Positions 1 through 11,124 of a DNA stretch of 37,711 nt are shown one piece after another. The DNA comes from Saprolegnia diclina VS20 (Eukaryota > Oomycota > Saprolegniomycetes > Saprolegniales > Saprolegniaceae). The position numbers were made by a program, and so were the translations under genes. Location of the stretch: the NCBI RefSeq assembly GCF_000281045.1, contig NW_008246180.1:18238-55948 (forward strand). The letters run 5' to 3'. Within the stretch, counting starts at the first letter, position 1. Every line of letters starts with the position of its first letter. A model generated the notes under the pieces. The model saw nothing but the letters and a program-made list of their open reading frames with translations. It made no database searches and was not told where the DNA came from.

Positions 1-56
1 GCCGAGAGCACGGCGAAGATGTCCTTGCCGCTAGTCAGCGCAGCCTTGGCCTCCAT
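1..56 (-). CDS. 5' end of an unidentified gene, cut by the window edge
   Basis: On the minus strand an ATG at 56 opens a frame that stays open to base 1, giving 18 complete codons beginning MEAKAALTSGKDIFAVLS. The codons are G/C-rich at third positions like the other genes here. The 39-bp palindromic element at 57-95 lies directly upstream of this ATG, as would be expected of a 5' UTR or promoter. The peptide is too short for me to recognise a family. It could be a chance open frame; the upstream element shared with the gene at 9661 is the main reason to believe it. Confidence 0.4.
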   Translation of the reverse strand, partial: MEAKAALTSGKDIFAVLS

Positions 57-95
57 CGCGCCTCTTCAAGATCGCGATCTTTCGACTTTGCCGTT
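57..95. repeat. Dispersed 39-bp element with 14-bp palindrome, copy 1
   Basis: Bases 57-95 match 9589-9627 at about 35 of 39 positions in the same plus-strand orientation. The core AAGATCGCGATCTT (68-81) is a perfect 14-bp palindrome. It sits immediately upstream of the minus-strand ATG at 56. A promoter or 5' UTR element is the simplest reading (inference). Confidence 0.6.
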
Positions 96-204
96 TTGCA
101 TGGATACTGTAGATAGAGGGATACATCACTGTAGTGGATAATGCTACATGCGGTCAACTGAGTCATCGTTTGCCCGATGCTATCTTGTTATTATGAATGT
201 CAAG

Positions 205-3200
205 TTACGCAATGGAAAGCTGAGCGAGTTCTTGCTCAGTAAAGTGAATTCCGAGGTCCACCAAATCGGGCTGGATCATCTGCCACACACCGCGTCGTTC
301 GTCGCCAGCGACCGCAACGTTCGCAAGGTACGCGGTGGTTTGTTTCTTGCGCGCATCAGCGTGTGTTTTCTGCAGCAGCTCGGTCGATACAAAATGGCTT
401 CGACCTCGGTTGGGGTTTGATGGGCAGTCGAGCACATGACTGTGGCATGCCGAGTTGTCCCTGTTGTGGTACACGAGGCAGTTGGCACAGAAATTCGTGT
501 TGCAGTTGGTGTTGCCGCAAGTGACACACGTGCAACCCGTGAAGTCGAGGAACGCCGACTTGCATTTCGGGCATGCGAGCGTGAGGATCTCGTCGCAGAT
601 GCGACGGACGTGGCCTTGCACAGTCCGGTTCGCGCTGAGCTGAGAGAGCTGGCACGTGACCGTCGGGTGCTCGTCGACGGGCATCGCCAACTTGTCCGAG
701 CACGTGATGCAGTACGTCTTTTGGCAGTTGTCGCACACTGCGCGGTCGCCCCCGTGCATTCCTACACGCGGCACCCCATCACGAGACATTATTTCCTTGT
801 ACATGCAGTACCTTTCTTGTACTCTGCGGTACGGAACACTTGGTTGCAACCCGGCTGCGGACACAGCGAAAAGGCATCTTGGTGTTGCACTCGGTAGAGC
901 TCCACGGCCTTCTCGGCCAAGCCCTCGAGTTGCGACGGCGGCACCAGCTTCAAGCTGTCTTCGACACTCAATGCAGCGTTGCACCCATCCCGAGGGCATC
1001 TCAGTGGAAGCTTGGTGTCTTGACTTCCAAACATGGGCAGAATGCAGTTGGTGCAGAAGGTGTGACCGCACAACGTCAGCTGCGTCGTCGTAGCATCGAC
1101 TTCGCATAGGCAAAGCGGGCACTCGAGTGTACTCGTCGCGACCGAGCGGGGTCCGTCCCGGTTTGCAAACAAGTAGCCTTGGAGGGACGCTGTGATGGCC
1201 TCGATGGCGTCGTGTGATCCCGAGAGATACAACTTGGCGCCAAGATCAAAAGCGCGCGCACATACGGATGCGACTTTGAGCGACTTGATCTTGCGCTTGT
1301 CGAGCACGAGGACGCGGTCGGTGACGTCCAGCGCGGCAAACTGCTTGATAAAACCGACCATGTCGCGTTTGGCTCTTTGGAACTCGTCGTCGTTGCCGTA
1401 GACAAAAATTTGGCCCGTGCGTGCGTTCCAGTGCACATAAATGTCATTCGAGAGCGTGCCCAGAAACTTGCGGCCGGCACCCGAGAAGAGACGCTTGATG
1501 TCGGTGTGCTTGAACTGCGTGCAGCGCGTGATCTCGCCAAGCTCGGCTTGAATGCGCCCGAGGATGAGGCGCGACGTCGAGGTGAACCGGATCGCTTCGA
1601 AGTTCGTTCTTGTCGGCACCTCAAAGACAATGACGCCCCGTCGGCGAGCGTCGGCGAACACCGGCGCCAGCAGATTGGCGCGCTTCTTGCACACTTCGAC
1701 GTGCGTCCGCGCCACGTACGTGTGCTCAAGCGCTAGCCGGATCGGCTGCCCACACGGCATCTCCGCGGGTGCCCACGACTGTAGCGCTGACATGTAGAGA
1801 GCCTCGAGCGCCGATGTGTCGTCGTTGACGATGTACACGCCGGCGCGGCCAGCGTCGAGGAAATCCGTGGCCACAAACGTATAAGGCATGTGCGCCAATA
1901 CGGAGCCGAGCCGTCGCGCCCGCACGGCGAGGACGCTCTCCATCGACGAACTCTGGTCCGCAGAGCCGTTCAGTTCGCGATCGATGCGGAAGCGCTCGTG
2001 GGGCATTGCCGTCAGGCGCTCCGTGAGCGTGCCCTCGTCCAAGGAGGGTGGGAGACCATGTACGGCGACAAGAAACGATGTAAAGTCGGTGCCGAGGTTG
2101 AAGTGGTACACCATCGGGGCCATGCGCGTCACGGGTGGCAGTGGCTTGAGCCCAAGGGGTGTCTTCGCAGGCATCTCAGATGCACCTTTGGCCGCAGCGC
2201 GTGCTGCCTCGGGCAAGATCGTTTTGTACGCTTGAAGAAACCGGTTGGCGTCGGGCGCCGATTTGAACCAAACCTTGGCGACGCCTTTGGAGGCAGCGGT
2301 GGCCCAGGACACTTTGATACGACTCGACGTCGACTGCTGCAGGCCGGGCTTGGCCATCGCCTTGCCGGCGCTCACTTGCACGTTGCGCCCGGCGATGACT
2401 TCGCCTTGCAGCCGCGTGAGCACTTGCTTGGCGACAGCCTTGTCGTAAAATGTAAGCGCAACGGATTGGTCGCCGCCGTTGACGTCTTGCTGCTCTAGTG
2501 CGCGCAGGATTGGCTGCGAACTGTTGGCGGCTTTGGCAACGAACGCACGGATGTCGCGTCGAGGCATCGTGGCCGGGAGCTGGCGCACATACACGGTGAC
2601 GTACTCGTCGTCAAAGAGCAGCTCGTCGACAACAAATCCAGCGCCGATCACAGCCCGTGTGCCGCCGAGGTACGTCTGCTCCGTCGTGAGCGCGAGCGTT
2701 TCTTCCTGGTACGGTGCGACAAGGGCATCGACGCGCGACTGCAGACCGCGCGCAATGGCTGGGGTGCAGAATGCCACGAGCTGGCCCTTGTCCGGCACGA
2801 CGTGCAGCGTACACCCGAGTTGGACTTCGATGGCTTCGAGGTTGCACAGCTGCTTTCCCACAAGTTTCTTGAGCGCAGGGCTGGGCACGGTCAGCACGAC
2901 AGTGGAAATCGGAAGCTGCTGCAGCTTTGCGCTCACGTTGCGAGCAAATTCCGGACTCTCAGAGGCGAGCCACCCTTCTTCGACAGGCGTGCACGCCACG
3001 AGAAGGGCGCGGCCGGCGGGGCGAAAGATCTTGTCGTAGACGATCCAGTCCGGTGGGACCCCGTTCTGGATGGCCGCCTCCATCGGAATCGTGCCCACGA
3101 CGTCGGCTTCGACGGCGCAGTACTGCAGCATGTGGCTGCGGTCGCGCTTGAGACACGCCACGTGCAAAAAGAACCCTGCAGGACGTCATGAGACTGTGGG

Positions 3201-5835
3201 TTGGACTAGGGATGATTAGGGTACCGTAAAAGACGATGCGCCGCAGGGCGCTGTCCGACACCTCGCCCGTTTGTGGTCGCTCTTTCCAAAACGCCAAGTC
3301 GGCGACTTGGCCCCGCAGCTCGTCTTGAAGCGCGACAGCGAGACCGAGTGCCTTGTTGTTGAGCCCGTTCTGCTGACACCACTGCGCAGCCTTTTTTTTC
3401 GTACGGAACGTGATTTTGCCACTGCTCTTGGGCGGTGTGGGTACCGACTCGATGCTGTCTCCTGACGTGCCCTCGGAGCGCGTCTCGTCCGTGTTCTCAT
3501 CGTCGTCGTCGTTGATGACTGCACGCTGCTGAACGTTCAGTCGACGTAGGAGCCCGGCCGTTAGCGCAATCGCAGGTGGGTCGTCCGTAGGCTCGACGTC
3601 ATTTGGCGCACTCACGGCCATCACTTCGACACGCGTTGCACCCGTGAGCACACTGCGGTATTCTTTCAGAGCCCGCACCATCGGTACGATATCACCGTCG
3701 TCGGAGACAAGCATCGGATGTGTCGACGGCTTCTTCGTCTTGTCGCGCCACACAAACATGTGCGCGACCGATTGGACCGCCGCGATCTGCAGCGCTGCCT
3801 CGCCATGGCCGTGCGCACAGCTCTTGACTAGCATCCGCACGAGCTCGGGCGGCTGCTGCAGCGTCGTGATGATTGTGCCGAGGGCCGTGATGTGGCCGTT
3901 CTCGAGTGCGCCAAGGAGCGTCAGCTCGCGCTCCGCGGCTGCCATGGCGTCGGCGGGCGGGGCCGAGAGCCACTCGAAGATCGTTGGATCGATGCGGAGC
4001 CGGCGCAGTGTGAGCACAGCAAGCACCAGCGGCTGTCGAAATATCTCGGGCAACGTACTCGTCTCCATGAGCTCGAAATCGTGCTCGCTGTAGAGCCGCA
4101 CACACACACCGGGTTGCGTGCGGCCGGCGCGGCCGGCTCGCTGGATGGCCGAGCTCCGCGCAATGCTCTGCACTTTGAGCGACGCGATTTTCCGCACGTG
4201 GTCGTAGCTCACGCCTTTCTTGAGCCCACTGTCGACGACGTAGACGACTCCAGGGATCGTAATCGACGTCTCGGCCACATCGGTTGCGAAGAGCACCTTG
4301 CGCTGCTCGGTGGGCGCAAAGGCCAGCTTTTGATCCTCGGGCTCCTGCTTTCCGTAGAGCGTACGCGCAACAAGGCCCGGTTCGTGGCACTTCTCAAGCA
4401 CGTCCTGGGCCCGCAACACGTCGTCTTGGCCAGGTAAAAAGCACAGGATGTCGCCCGGTAAGCTGTCGCGGTGCAGCTCCAGCGCCACCTGTGCCATGTA
4501 GGTGGCCATGTCTTTTGTGCCGTCTGGCGTCACCATGTACGATACGTCGACTGGAAACAGGCGCCCGGGGATGTCCACGATGGGTGCGCCACCAAAGTAC
4601 GTCGAAAAGAGGGCGATGTCAATGGTGGCGGACGTGACGACAAGTGGAATGTGTCGCCAGCGCGCGTCGTCCGACTTTAGCGACCCGAGCAGCAAGTCGC
4701 ACATGATACTGCGCTCGTGCGCTTCGTCCACCACAATCGCACCAATGCCTTCGAACAACTTGTTGTCTTGGCGCATGATCATGTCGAGAAGGACGCCTTC
4801 CGTGATGTACTCGATGCGCCCTCGCGCACGGCACTGGCGCCGGCCGCCGACACGGTATCCGACATCGACACCCACAGTTGCCGCCTTGTCGTAGCCGCCT
4901 GCAAATTCGAGGGCGACGCGCTCTGCGAGCGCCATGGCCGCGAGCTTCCGTGGCTGCGTCACGAGAATCTTCGTTCGCGGGAATAGCTCTGCGAGGTACT
5001 GAGGAATTTGCGTGCTTTTGCCCGAGCCCGTTTGGCCTTGCACGACCACAAACCGACTCTGGGTCACAGCGCGCTCGATCTCGTCGCGCTTGGCGTACGC
5101 AGGCAAGCGCTGCTGGAAACGGTACAACTCGCGCTTGCGTCGGTACTTGTCTTCTTTTGTGGCCACGGAGAACGTTGCTTGGATGGCTTTGAAAACGTGC
5201 AGATGACACTCGAGTTCCAGAACGGCGGCGTCCTGCGACGCGTCGGGCGTCATACGTGCACGACGCAAGAGACGTTGGTGGTCGGCCACTGCCCTGTCTT
5301 CGCGTTGACAAAACTTGGCTTCTTCGGTGAACGGCGCCGACGCCACGGCTGCCCGGTCACCAATCGACTGAGCTGGAAGATGGAGAGTCATCGGCGGTGG
5401 TGCTGCCGCCCGCTGCTGCTGCCTCTGCCTCGGTGCCGCAGGCTGCTGCTCCTGACGAGGCGCCTGCTGTGCGGGTCGGGGTGCAGACTCTTGGGGTTGC
5501 ACAGCTGGCGTTGGGCGCTCTGGCGGCTGCGACGTGTTCGTGCGTGTGGGCCTTTCCTTCGGCGTCGCGACCCGCGGGGGGGGGGCTGCGGCCCCGTGGA
5601 CGGGGCCTTCGACAGGGTAGGCGGCGGGCTCCGTGTGGTAAAAGGTACACGCGGCACCCTTGGTGCAGACTCTGCCCAGGGCGACGCTGACACAGCGGAT
5701 GTTGGTATGGTTCTTAGGGCACGTTCGCTGCACGCAAGCATCGTCCGCGGGACATTTCTCGGCTTGCGGGTGGTTCCGCGTACACGTGTTGATGCGGGCA
5801 CAAGCACCTTTGTCTTTGCACTCGCCGTTGGCCAT
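205..5835 (-). CDS. CCCH zinc finger / DEAH-box RNA helicase / RBR E3 ubiquitin ligase fusion protein
   Basis: Exons 5835-3225, 3175-812 and 761-205 (introns of 49 and 50 bp) give 1,843 aa. Three CCCH fingers lie in residues 1-70. The DEAH helicase core follows: motif I GQTGSGKST near 265, DEAH near 369, SAT near 399, QRAGRAGR near 564, then the HA2/OB region ending in exon 2. The middle holds an RRM-like stretch. The C-terminus is a RING1-IBR-RING2 module: RING1 from about 1557, IBR about 1640-1680 across intron 2, RING2 about 1720-1750 with ACPKC and then TGC, the position of the RBR catalytic cysteine. The layout matches plant DEAH11/DEAH12-type helicase-RBR proteins. The inferred role is RNA-bound ubiquitin transfer, perhaps RNA surveillance. 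The start is the only early ATG ahead of the zinc fingers. All exon phases close exactly. Confidence 0.9.
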
Positions 5836-7910
5836 GCCGCAAATTGAACAATGGATCGAGATGGCAAAGCACCGTCCATAAAATGGAACAGCATGTGTAC
5901 TGCAACAGCAACCATTAAAGCGCTATACGTTAGCACAGTAAAAGAGACTGCATTTTGCTATATTGCATCGCATATGGGAGAAAGCGACTGATAGTGGGTC
6001 TCGAAACGGGTGGCACCCTCAGTTTCATCCGCAGTCGCAGGAGATTTCATAGATATGCGACCCTACTGACGTATAGGACGTTGTAAACGTTTACTGTAGA
6101 GCCAAAATGATCGACTTGCAGATCAAGCAGAGGCAGCGCTATCGAGCATTCGTTTCACAATACTAGTGCCCAAACTGTTGTGCCGTTGGGGTTGGAAGGC
6201 CCCAGACACGAGCTTCTGCGCTTGAGGAGGAAAAGGCAAAACAAAGTCTGAATTCGATGAGCTTTTACAAGCTACTGCTGGGCCAATACATTGGAGCAGC
6301 GCCCATTGACCAGTCTGGCGTCCAATTAGCGGACGGCCAGAGCTTGGCCCAATGGGAGACTGCCACGAGGTTTCAACACATACCACTAAAACATTGCCCC
6401 TGCAAGCAGTCCAATGAAAATTCTACCGTATCTAAATAAATAGGCGCGCCTACAACGAAAATGTCCTTCGCTCATCATTCTGAGGCTCGGAGAAAGACGT
6501 CGGAGAACCGACTCCATGTAGTGAGATTGTGTGTGGCTCATTGAAGGTGTGGCTCTGTCGCACTCCGCCAAATGGCTCCAATGCCAGTTTTATTGCCATC
6601 TTGCCGCAAAACCCAGTTATACATCTTGAGCGAACACCCCCGTTTCGCGTGAACTCGTGATCATACAGGCCGCCCGGAGTAGTTTGTGGGATTGTGCTAC
6701 AAAAAAAGCAACTGTGTCTTCTTCGAGCGCTATCAATGCTTTTGGGGCGAGATGGCCATATTCTCCGCGACAACCACGGGGAGGATCTGCCGTTTTAGTT
6801 GGCGTCTTCATACATTGCTGATAGTGGAGTAAAATCGCATGCATGCGTTTCATAACGGCACCAAACACAGCGACGGGTCACGACGGGTGCCCAAGTTTCG
6901 AGATGTGACCGCAGGAACTCCATAAAGCGTCGTTTTTGATGTAGTAGAACGTTGTCCCACTCAATTTCCCCTACCAGCCCTCCACAAAACGTGCACTAAA
7001 ACCGTCCCCGCAATGCGGGGATGCCAGTGGTGCCCTCAAACACCCCAAAATTCCAGGAATACATGGATCACATCGGCCAATGTTCGAATTTACAACTCTC
7101 CGGAAAACCGCATACAATTCAATTCCCCGAATGACGACAGTAGCCGACTGAGATTTGCTGAGCGTTGGCGAGCGAGGTTTGTGCGAGGCCTCCGTCGAGA
7201 ATGTACCGCGACAACCTCTCCGAGATATCGAAAATGAGAATTCGAGGTGATTCTAAAAAGCTCGTTTCAACTCCTTGCACGCGCCATTCACACGCAGCGT
7301 TGTCAGCATTGGGAGGCGGCAATGTGTTCGGGTGGCGGGAATAGCTTAGCTTAACGCAACGCTCGCCTTGGCTGTGGCCGCCGCGCGACAGGGTCTGGAA
7401 CGGAATTCAAGACGACGGTTCGTCCAATGATGTTGACCTGGACTTGGTTTGTCCATCGTGGCCACCAAAGTCCAACGGCTAGTTGTTCTGCAAACACCCG
7501 TCTTATGGAAGTGAAATGGGAGATTATGTGCTTCCAACTTGCCAGCACGGGACTTGCCGTCGATCATCTTGCCCCTCAAGAGAAGTCGACCATGTTGTCC
7601 CATTTGGTGTGATTCTCTTGGATAGCTTTGCCGGATACCTGCGCACCAACAGAGATCGTGCCGCCAGCAGCTGCTTGTACCTGAGAGTGTTGCTCGTGTG
7701 TGCCCTCGCTACATGGGTTGCTGAAGGCACAGGCGGCGCTATGAGCTCACATTCCAGTGGACGGATGTGTCAGTTTTGGCTCAGCGTGGGTTCATGGATC
7801 CACCGCTTTGCATGAGAACCCAACCGCTGTATATTAGAAAAACCAAAATCGTACAACGCACCAAACGTGACCAACGGCTTTGAAACTACCCGCGTATTTC
7901 ATTCATCGAT
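5836..7910. other. Divergent intergenic region, no supported gene
   Basis: About 2.1 kb separates the minus-strand helicase-RBR gene from the plus-strand CCCH gene and should hold both promoters. Open frames on either strand are short (under about 110 codons), overlap in conflicting frames and show no family I recognise. One minus-strand frame at 6617-6868 has a faint histone-fold look that I do not trust. A CATGCTGTTCCATTTT stretch on the minus strand near 5878-5893 is a weak initiator-like match for the helicase gene. Confidence 0.6.
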
Positions 7911-7926
7911 GCTCATTCCATCATTT
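7911..7926 (+). promoter_or_regulatory. Oomycete-type initiator (Inr)
   Basis: GCTCATTCCATCATTT matches the published oomycete core promoter consensus GCTCATTYYNCAWTTT at all but two positions. It overlaps the upstream in-frame ATG at 7909 and lies 22 bp before the ATG at 7948. Transcription starting here would make 7948 the first usable start codon. Confidence 0.7.
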
Positions 7927-7947
7927 GCTGCGAGCCGAGGTACGAAC

Positions 7948-8961
7948 ATGAGCCTGATCGTCCACTGCAACTACTGTGACCTCATTACCGACGAAAAGCG
8001 CAAAGATGACCTTCGGAAATACCTGGAAGACTTCCAGAACAAGCTCGCGACCGTCGGATCGCCCGACCTCGGCGCCTACAATAGCTTGATGGAAAGTGTT
8101 GTCTGCCTCGTTGTCGAGGACGCCCTCGGACGCATCAAGGGCCTGAAGCGGTACCGCAGTGCAGCAACAAATAGGCCGGGTGAAGGCTTCTTGCGCTCCG
8201 TTCAATGGGGTATCGAAGGTTTCAAAGTATTCAAGAATATGAAGACGGACTGTCAAGCCGGCGACGACTTGGCCAACTACGTCCCCCTCGTCGAGTGCGT
8301 CGAGCAAAATTGGTCGGCGCTCGCACTCGTCCTCATGGAGTCGATTGTGTGCTGCCTCCGATGGCTCCACCGTACGCTTAAACCAGCCACCCAGGTGGTG
8401 GCACAAAGCCAACAGCCTGCCGCTGCCCAACTCATGATGCCGGCGCCAGTTGCGTCTTCCGCGCCGCCACTGCTGCCCACGACTACAACAGCATGTCGCC
8501 CTCTTGAAGAGCCACCTCTACCAACCGCCATGGCTGCAGCTCGACGCGCTGCGCCAAATGGGGCAATTCTCCAGATCTCGACACCAAGGAGCACCGAGTT
8601 AGTCGAGACTGAAATTGGCGTCATCGCGGAGTTGCGCAGACAGAAACCGCGATACTACGGTATGTGCGACCGCGGCAGCCGATGTTTGACACGCGCTTGC
8701 AACCTTGTGCATCGTACAGAAGACATGTGCATCGTGGGCGTCGCCCGTGCCATCGCCAGTGGCGACAGATGGAAGTCAACGCGGTGCAACCATCAGCCCG
8801 ATTGCACATACGGTGCCAGGTGCGATTTTCAGCACGATAGCGATGACGAAGACGCCATTTTGCGTCTGAAGGACATCGCGAAGCAGCTCGTGGTCCCCAC
8901 CGATACGCACCAGGGAGTCCAATTCATATCAGGCGAGACTGTTGCTGTGGTCCGGCGGTAA
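7948..8961 (+). CDS. CCCH-type zinc finger protein, single exon
   Basis: The 337-aa frame starts at ATG 7948, chosen because the initiator at 7911-7926 overlaps the earlier in-frame ATG (7909). Residues 1-150 are charged and helical with no recognised domain. A low-complexity Pro/Ala/Thr linker follows. The last 100 residues carry two finger-like units: CDRGSRCLTRACNLVH (C-x5-C-x4-C-x3-H) and CNHQPDCTYGARCDFQH (C-x5-C-x5-C-x3-H). These spacings resemble the N-terminal fingers of the helicase-RBR gene upstream, and both are probable RNA-binding fingers. No intron is needed. The exact role is unknown; an RNA-binding function is inferred from the fingers only. Confidence 0.8.
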   Translation: MSLIVHCNYCDLITDEKRKDDLRKYLEDFQNKLATVGSPDLGAYNSLMESVVCLVVEDALGRIKGLKRYRSAATNRPGEGFLRSVQWGIEGFKVFKNMKTDCQAGDDLANYVPLVECVEQNWSALALVLMESIVCCLRWLHRTLKPATQVVAQSQQPAAAQLMMPAPVASSAPPLLPTTTTACRPLEEPPLPTAMAAARRAAPNGAILQISTPRSTELVETEIGVIAELRRQKPRYYGMCDRGSRCLTRACNLVHRTEDMCIVGVARAIASGDRWKSTRCNHQPDCTYGARCDFQHDSDDEDAILRLKDIAKQLVVPTDTHQGVQFISGETVAVVRR

Positions 8962-9116
8962 ACAGGCTTTTGCATTTTGCCTTCTATTGTACGAATGGTT
9001 AGCGATACGGGGAGATGAATGAGCTTTGTATTGAGAGGACACCGCAAGAATGGACTGATGGGGTTTAAAAGAGCATTCATAGCGAAGAGACTTGGAGCTT
9101 GATGAACAAATCGTAA

Positions 9117-9464
9117 ATGAGTTTCGCGAGCAAATCGTTGCGGCAGCGCCTTGCTAAAAGGGCGTGCAGGCTCGGCAAAACGGTTCGAAATGGCGTCGAC
9201 GCATCCGTTATTCTCTCCCAGGGCTCGCTTGTCAACGTTGGCCAAGGCACTGTCTCGTGCGTGCTCGTTCCTGGTGCACTGACGCTCAGCAGAATCTCGG
9301 TTGGCGACGGGCGCGTCGGCGGAGTCTCCAAGGCCGACAAGACGGTTGTCTGCACCACCAATGACGTTCACTGGACAACACTACCGGGCGACAACTGGCG
9401 TCTTGGCAGCACTGCGTTTGCCCCCGACAGCAGCAACAAGCTCAGCTCGTCCGCGGTCCTGTAA
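9117..9464 (+). CDS. Small ORF with a tectonin-like repeat fragment, possibly a gene remnant
   Basis: An intact 115-codon frame from ATG 9117 contains ISVGDGRVGGVSKADKTV followed by VCTTNDVHWTTLPGDNW. This alternation (a Gly/Val/Cys strand, then W-x-x-LPG) is typical of tectonin beta-propeller repeats and recalls the two tectonin-like genes near 33 kb and 37 kb. There is no signal peptide and only about two repeats, too few for a propeller. It may be the 3' part of a larger decayed gene, or a short expressed relic. Function is not assignable. Confidence 0.35.
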   Translation: MSFASKSLRQRLAKRACRLGKTVRNGVDASVILSQGSLVNVGQGTVSCVLVPGALTLSRISVGDGRVGGVSKADKTVVCTTNDVHWTTLPGDNWRLGSTAFAPDSSNKLSSSAVL

Positions 9465-9588
9465 TACCTTGTGCGATTCGTCATTTTTCACCAAAATACT
9501 TTCGTAAGACGCTAATGAACGCTAAGAACAAAGTTGAAGTTGGCGCTTGCACCGCGGTCGATGGATGGTGGCTTGCTTGGGAGGCCAC

Positions 9589-9627
9589 CGCGCCTCTTCG
9601 AGATCGCGATCTTGCCACTTTGCCGTT
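9589..9627. repeat. Dispersed 39-bp element with palindromic core, copy 2
   Basis: This is the partner of 57-95. The core AGATCGCGATCT is at 9601-9612 and CTTTGCCGTT closes the block. It ends 33 bp before the ATG of the RIIAD1-like gene at 9661, whereas copy 1 abuts a start codon on the opposite strand. The palindrome would allow either orientation to work. Confidence 0.6.
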
Positions 9628-9660
9628 GGAAATTATCCCCGAAAAGTCAGAGCTCGGGCC

Positions 9661-9964
9661 ATGGACGTCCTCACCGACGCGCAGCTCGCGGCGCTCAACC
9701 AAGCCAAGGTACGCCATTCCTCTTCCTCTCTGCCTGCGTCGATGTATCTATGACGTTGCGCGTCAGGTGGGCATCCGCATGGACAATGAAAAGTACATCC
9801 GCGCGCACCCCGAACTCGACCTCGTCATGCGCGCGCTCGTCAAGGCCGTGCTCCGCGACCGCCCGGCCAATGTGACGGCGTACGCGCACACGTACTTTGC
9901 CCGCGACCTCGACATCCTCCGCGGCGAGATCACCGGCGGCGACGCCAAGACAACACGGAGCTAA
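9661..9964 (+). CDS. RIIAD1: RIIa (dimerization/docking) domain protein, RIIAD1-like
   Basis: Exons 9661-9708 and 9767-9964 (58-bp intron) encode 81 aa. The protein is essentially one RIIa fold: DNEKYIRAHPELDLVMRALV, then VLRDRPANVTAYAHTYF. This matches RIIAD1-type proteins, which are about 90 aa in animals. RIIa domains dimerise and dock on amphipathic helices of anchoring proteins, notably in flagellar radial spokes and sperm sheath proteins. A flagellar role in zoospores is inferred. The stop lies 21 bp from the stop of convergent ALG5. The 39-bp palindromic element is just upstream. Confidence 0.85.
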
Positions 9965-9985
9965 CCCACTGTCAATGCATTGGTC

Positions 9986-11124
9986 TTATGCTTGCAACCG
10001 ATACGCGCCGTCGTTCGTGCGCCAGACGCCGAGGTTGTAGCAAAGCGGGATGAGCAGCATCTCGCGCAGCATCGAGAAGGTCGCGTCAATGACGTTGAGC
10101 TTGGAGCCGGGAATCTCTTGCCAGCGCACCGCAACCTCCTACCATTGATGATGACACAGATGAGAGACTAGAGGAGCAAGATGCGAGCGTACGTAGCACG
10201 GAATGCGCAGCTTGTGCGCCAGGTAGAGCAGCTCGACGTCAAAGCCCCAGCGCTCAATATGCAGCGGCGGGAAGAGCAGCTGTGCAGCCTTGCGGTCAAA
10301 GAGCTTGAAGCCACACTGCGTATCGCGAATGTCGTTGACGCACAGCGTCGCCACGATCCAGTGAAAGCCGTGCATGAGGACGTTGCGCAGCGGGTGGCGC
10401 TACATCAAGCGCCATGAGCCACACGATGAGAAGGGAGTGTCTACCTTGGCCGTGGCCTCGCCTTCGAGATGCGCGCGGCTGCCACAGACCACGACGCCAC
10501 TGGTCGCGCCCTTGCCTTTGGTCGTCCAGAGAGCCTCGAGCTTACTAAAGTCGTCAATCTTGGTCGCGGCGTCGGCGTCGGCCATGAGGATGATCTCGCC
10601 GGACGCCTTGAGCACGCCCATGCGGACGGCGCCGCCCTTGCCGTGGTTGCTCTCGAGCCGCAGGAGCTTGAGCTTGTCGACGCCATGGCGGCGGATGTGG
10701 CCTTCGACGACGGCAACGGTCTTGTCCGTGCTGCAGTCGTCGACGACAATGATCTCGTACGTAAACGACGCATCGGCGGCCGCGCGGCCCTCGAGGTACG
10801 CGATCGTCTCGTCCAGCATCGGCTCGATGCGCTCTTCTTCGTTGAACGCAGGCACGATGAGCGAGAGGCAGCGCGTTGCCGGTGCCGAGAGGCACGGAAA
10901 CACCAGTCTACACGTGCATCATGAGGCGGCTGCGTGGCCAGCGAGGGTGCGTACGTGGTGCCCGGCGTGGTCGGGTCCGTGTAGGAGCGGTACTTGGTCG
11001 CATCATGCGCGGCTGCGTAGGCCTTGGCCATGGTCACGGGCGCGAAGAACCAGCGCAGGAGCGGCAGCAGCAGCAGGGCGCCAGCGCCGACGACGACGAC
11101 AGCTACGACCGGCAGCGGCAGCAT
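9986..11124 (-). CDS. ALG5: Dolichyl-phosphate beta-glucosyltransferase (ALG5)
   Basis: Exons 11124-10955, 10907-10445, 10399-10193 and 10138-9986 (introns 47, 45 and 54 bp) encode 330 aa, close to the 324 aa of the human enzyme. ALG5 transfers glucose from UDP-glucose to dolichyl phosphate on the ER membrane, supplying the donor that glucosylates the N-glycan precursor. An N-terminal membrane helix (about 4-27) is followed by the GT2 fold: LSLIVPAFNEEERI, VVDDCSTD, the DxD region MADADAATK, RDTQCGFKLF, RWGFDVELLYLA and WQEIPGSKLN. Every splice junction restores a conserved ALG5 block. A palindromic TGCC element lies upstream at 11252-11279, between this gene and the divergent cysteine-rich gene. 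Confidence 0.95.

Noticed and set aside
6617-6868. Minus-strand frame with a histone H3-like pattern (ALEEDTVAFFV)
   Set aside because: Only about 7 of 42 positions match the H3 core, the helix 2 core does not hold, and the flanks show nothing histone-like.
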